From positions 1 to 46,711 of the IMG/VR virus record IMGVR_UViG_3300014325_000020: a stretch of 46,711 nt of DNA; one strand, 5' to 3'. The notes under the pieces were generated by a model. It saw nothing but the letters and a program-made list of their open reading frames with translations. It ran no database searches and was not told the origin of the DNA. The DNA comes from a virus. Numbering within the stretch: the first letter of the stretch is position 1; each line of letters begins with the position of its first letter. The position numbers and the translations under genes were made by a program. Below, piece by piece: positions 46,149-46,711 of the stretch.

Positions 46149-46711
46149 ATGACCAAGAAAGATAGCAAGGTAGAAACTTCCCTCGTCCTGCGCTCGTGTC
46201 GCAGCGATATGACCAGCCAAAACAACTTCATCTGGCCTTGTGTCGGTGGAGTTGCCGTGTGTCCTGACTGGAAGGACAACAAGGAGTGCGGCAATGGGTT
46301 GCACGGTTGGCTGTACGGCCAGGGTGATGCAACGGCCAGCTCATATCTCGACGAGACCGCGAAGTGGCTGGTCGTTGAAGTCGAAACGTCCACAATCGTG
46401 ATGCTTGGCGGCAAGGTGAAGTTTCCGCGCGGTACAGTTCGATTTGTGGGAGACAAGACCGCTGCAGCAGTCTACATCATCGAGCACGAAGAACGCGCTA
46501 AATCGGTTGCCGTGATTGGCGCGAGTCTTGTTGTTGGCGATCAGCAGACATGCATTGTCGGGTACAGGGGCACCGCGACCGCTGGGGACAGTGGCACCGC
46601 GACCGCTGGGGACAGGGGCACCGCGACCGCTGGGGACAGTGGCACCGCGACCGCTGGGGACAGTGGCACCGCGACCGCTGGGTACAGGGGCACCGCGACC
46701 GCTGGGTACAG
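46149..46711 (+). CDS. DUF7666-like protein with octapeptide repeats, N-terminal part
   Basis: The first gene of the early operon; it runs off the contig and ends at 212. Residues 1-135 match the DUF7666 pattern: FIWPCVGGVAVCPDW, ECGNGLHGWLYGQGDA, then WLVVEV and KVKFPRGTVRFVGD. From about residue 138 it changes to GTATAG-(D/Y)-(S/R) octapeptides, six here and three at the left end. The TAT of each unit recalls the TxT rows of ice-nucleation and antifreeze beta-solenoids. This suggests a rigid, repetitive fibre attached to a small head. The biological role is unknown. Confidence 0.85.
   Translation, partial: MTKKDSKVETSLVLRSCRSDMTSQNNFIWPCVGGVAVCPDWKDNKECGNGLHGWLYGQGDATASSYLDETAKWLVVEVETSTIVMLGGKVKFPRGTVRFVGDKTAAAVYIIEHEERAKSVAVIGASLVVGDQQTCIVGYRGTATAGDSGTATAGDRGTATAGDSGTATAGDSGTATAGYRGTATAGY
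46561..46711 (+). repeat. 24-bp tandem repeat, right part
   Basis: Six units of the 24-bp repeat, nearly identical apart from TAC/GAC and AGT/AGG changes. They continue at 1-78. The last bases ACAG equal the first bases of the contig, so joining with a 4-nt overlap preserves period and reading frame. Confidence 0.92.

Overview
The window is a nearly complete tailed-phage genome of the podovirus type, probably from a proteobacterial and perhaps Burkholderiales host. The evidence is P22-like tail adaptor genes (gp4-like and gp10-like), a block of Gly/Ser/Ala-rich ejection proteins, a large portal, a scaffold, an HK97-type capsid protein and a terminase, with no tail tube, tape measure, sheath or baseplate genes. 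The overall plan recalls Bordetella BPP-1 and Burkholderia BcepC6B-like phages; that is from memory, not a database search. There is no integrase, no S24-type CI repressor and no reverse transcriptase, so a temperate lifestyle or a BPP-1-type diversity-generating element is not supported.

Both contig ends fall inside the same 24-bp tandem repeat. One gene (DUF7666-like head, repeat array, short tail) runs off the right end and resumes at the left end. A 4-nt overlap of the two ends keeps the frame, so the map is best read as circular (circularly permuted or terminally redundant).

Layout. (1) 46149 through the junction to 8474, rightward: the early operon. It holds many small, translationally coupled genes, plus a recombination pair (RecE-like PD-(D/E)XK exonuclease and Sak4-like RecA-fold ATPase). 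(2) 38306 down to 8475, leftward: the late operon. In transcription order it encodes small and large terminase, a tiny basic protein, portal, a GroES-like co-chaperonin, scaffold, a possible decoration protein, major capsid protein, several fibre or appendage proteins, a 1007-residue tailspike with a glycoside-hydrolase-like centre, a beta-helix tailspike, a possible holin, gp4-like and gp10-like tail adaptors, four or five ejection proteins, a PurD-like ATP-grasp enzyme, a GH108 endolysin with small membrane or lipoproteins, and a final fibre. (3) 38330 to 41121, leftward: a tRNA-Gly(UCC) with its terminator, a structured non-coding segment, a winged-helix-like protein, an HNH endonuclease and an endonuclease VII. 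(4) 41122 to 41559: an AT-rich control region with iteron-like repeats and an extended -10 promoter. (5) 41560 to 43921, rightward: a two-domain D5-C-like protein and nine very small genes. (6) 46052 down to 43918, leftward: a YdaS/Cro-like regulator, a VRR-NUC nuclease and an SF3 (D5/P4-type) helicase, divergent from the early operon.

The genes fit a phage that opens DNA with its own SF3 helicase, recombines with its own exonuclease/ATPase pair, uses host polymerases, and packages with a classical terminase. The most unusual items are: the ATP-grasp enzyme embedded among virion and lysis genes; two fibre or spike proteins with bacterial signal peptides; two clusters of three TGCAA repeats at exact 9-bp spacing, one of them inside a coding sequence; and the ice-nucleation-like octapeptide array that spans the contig ends.
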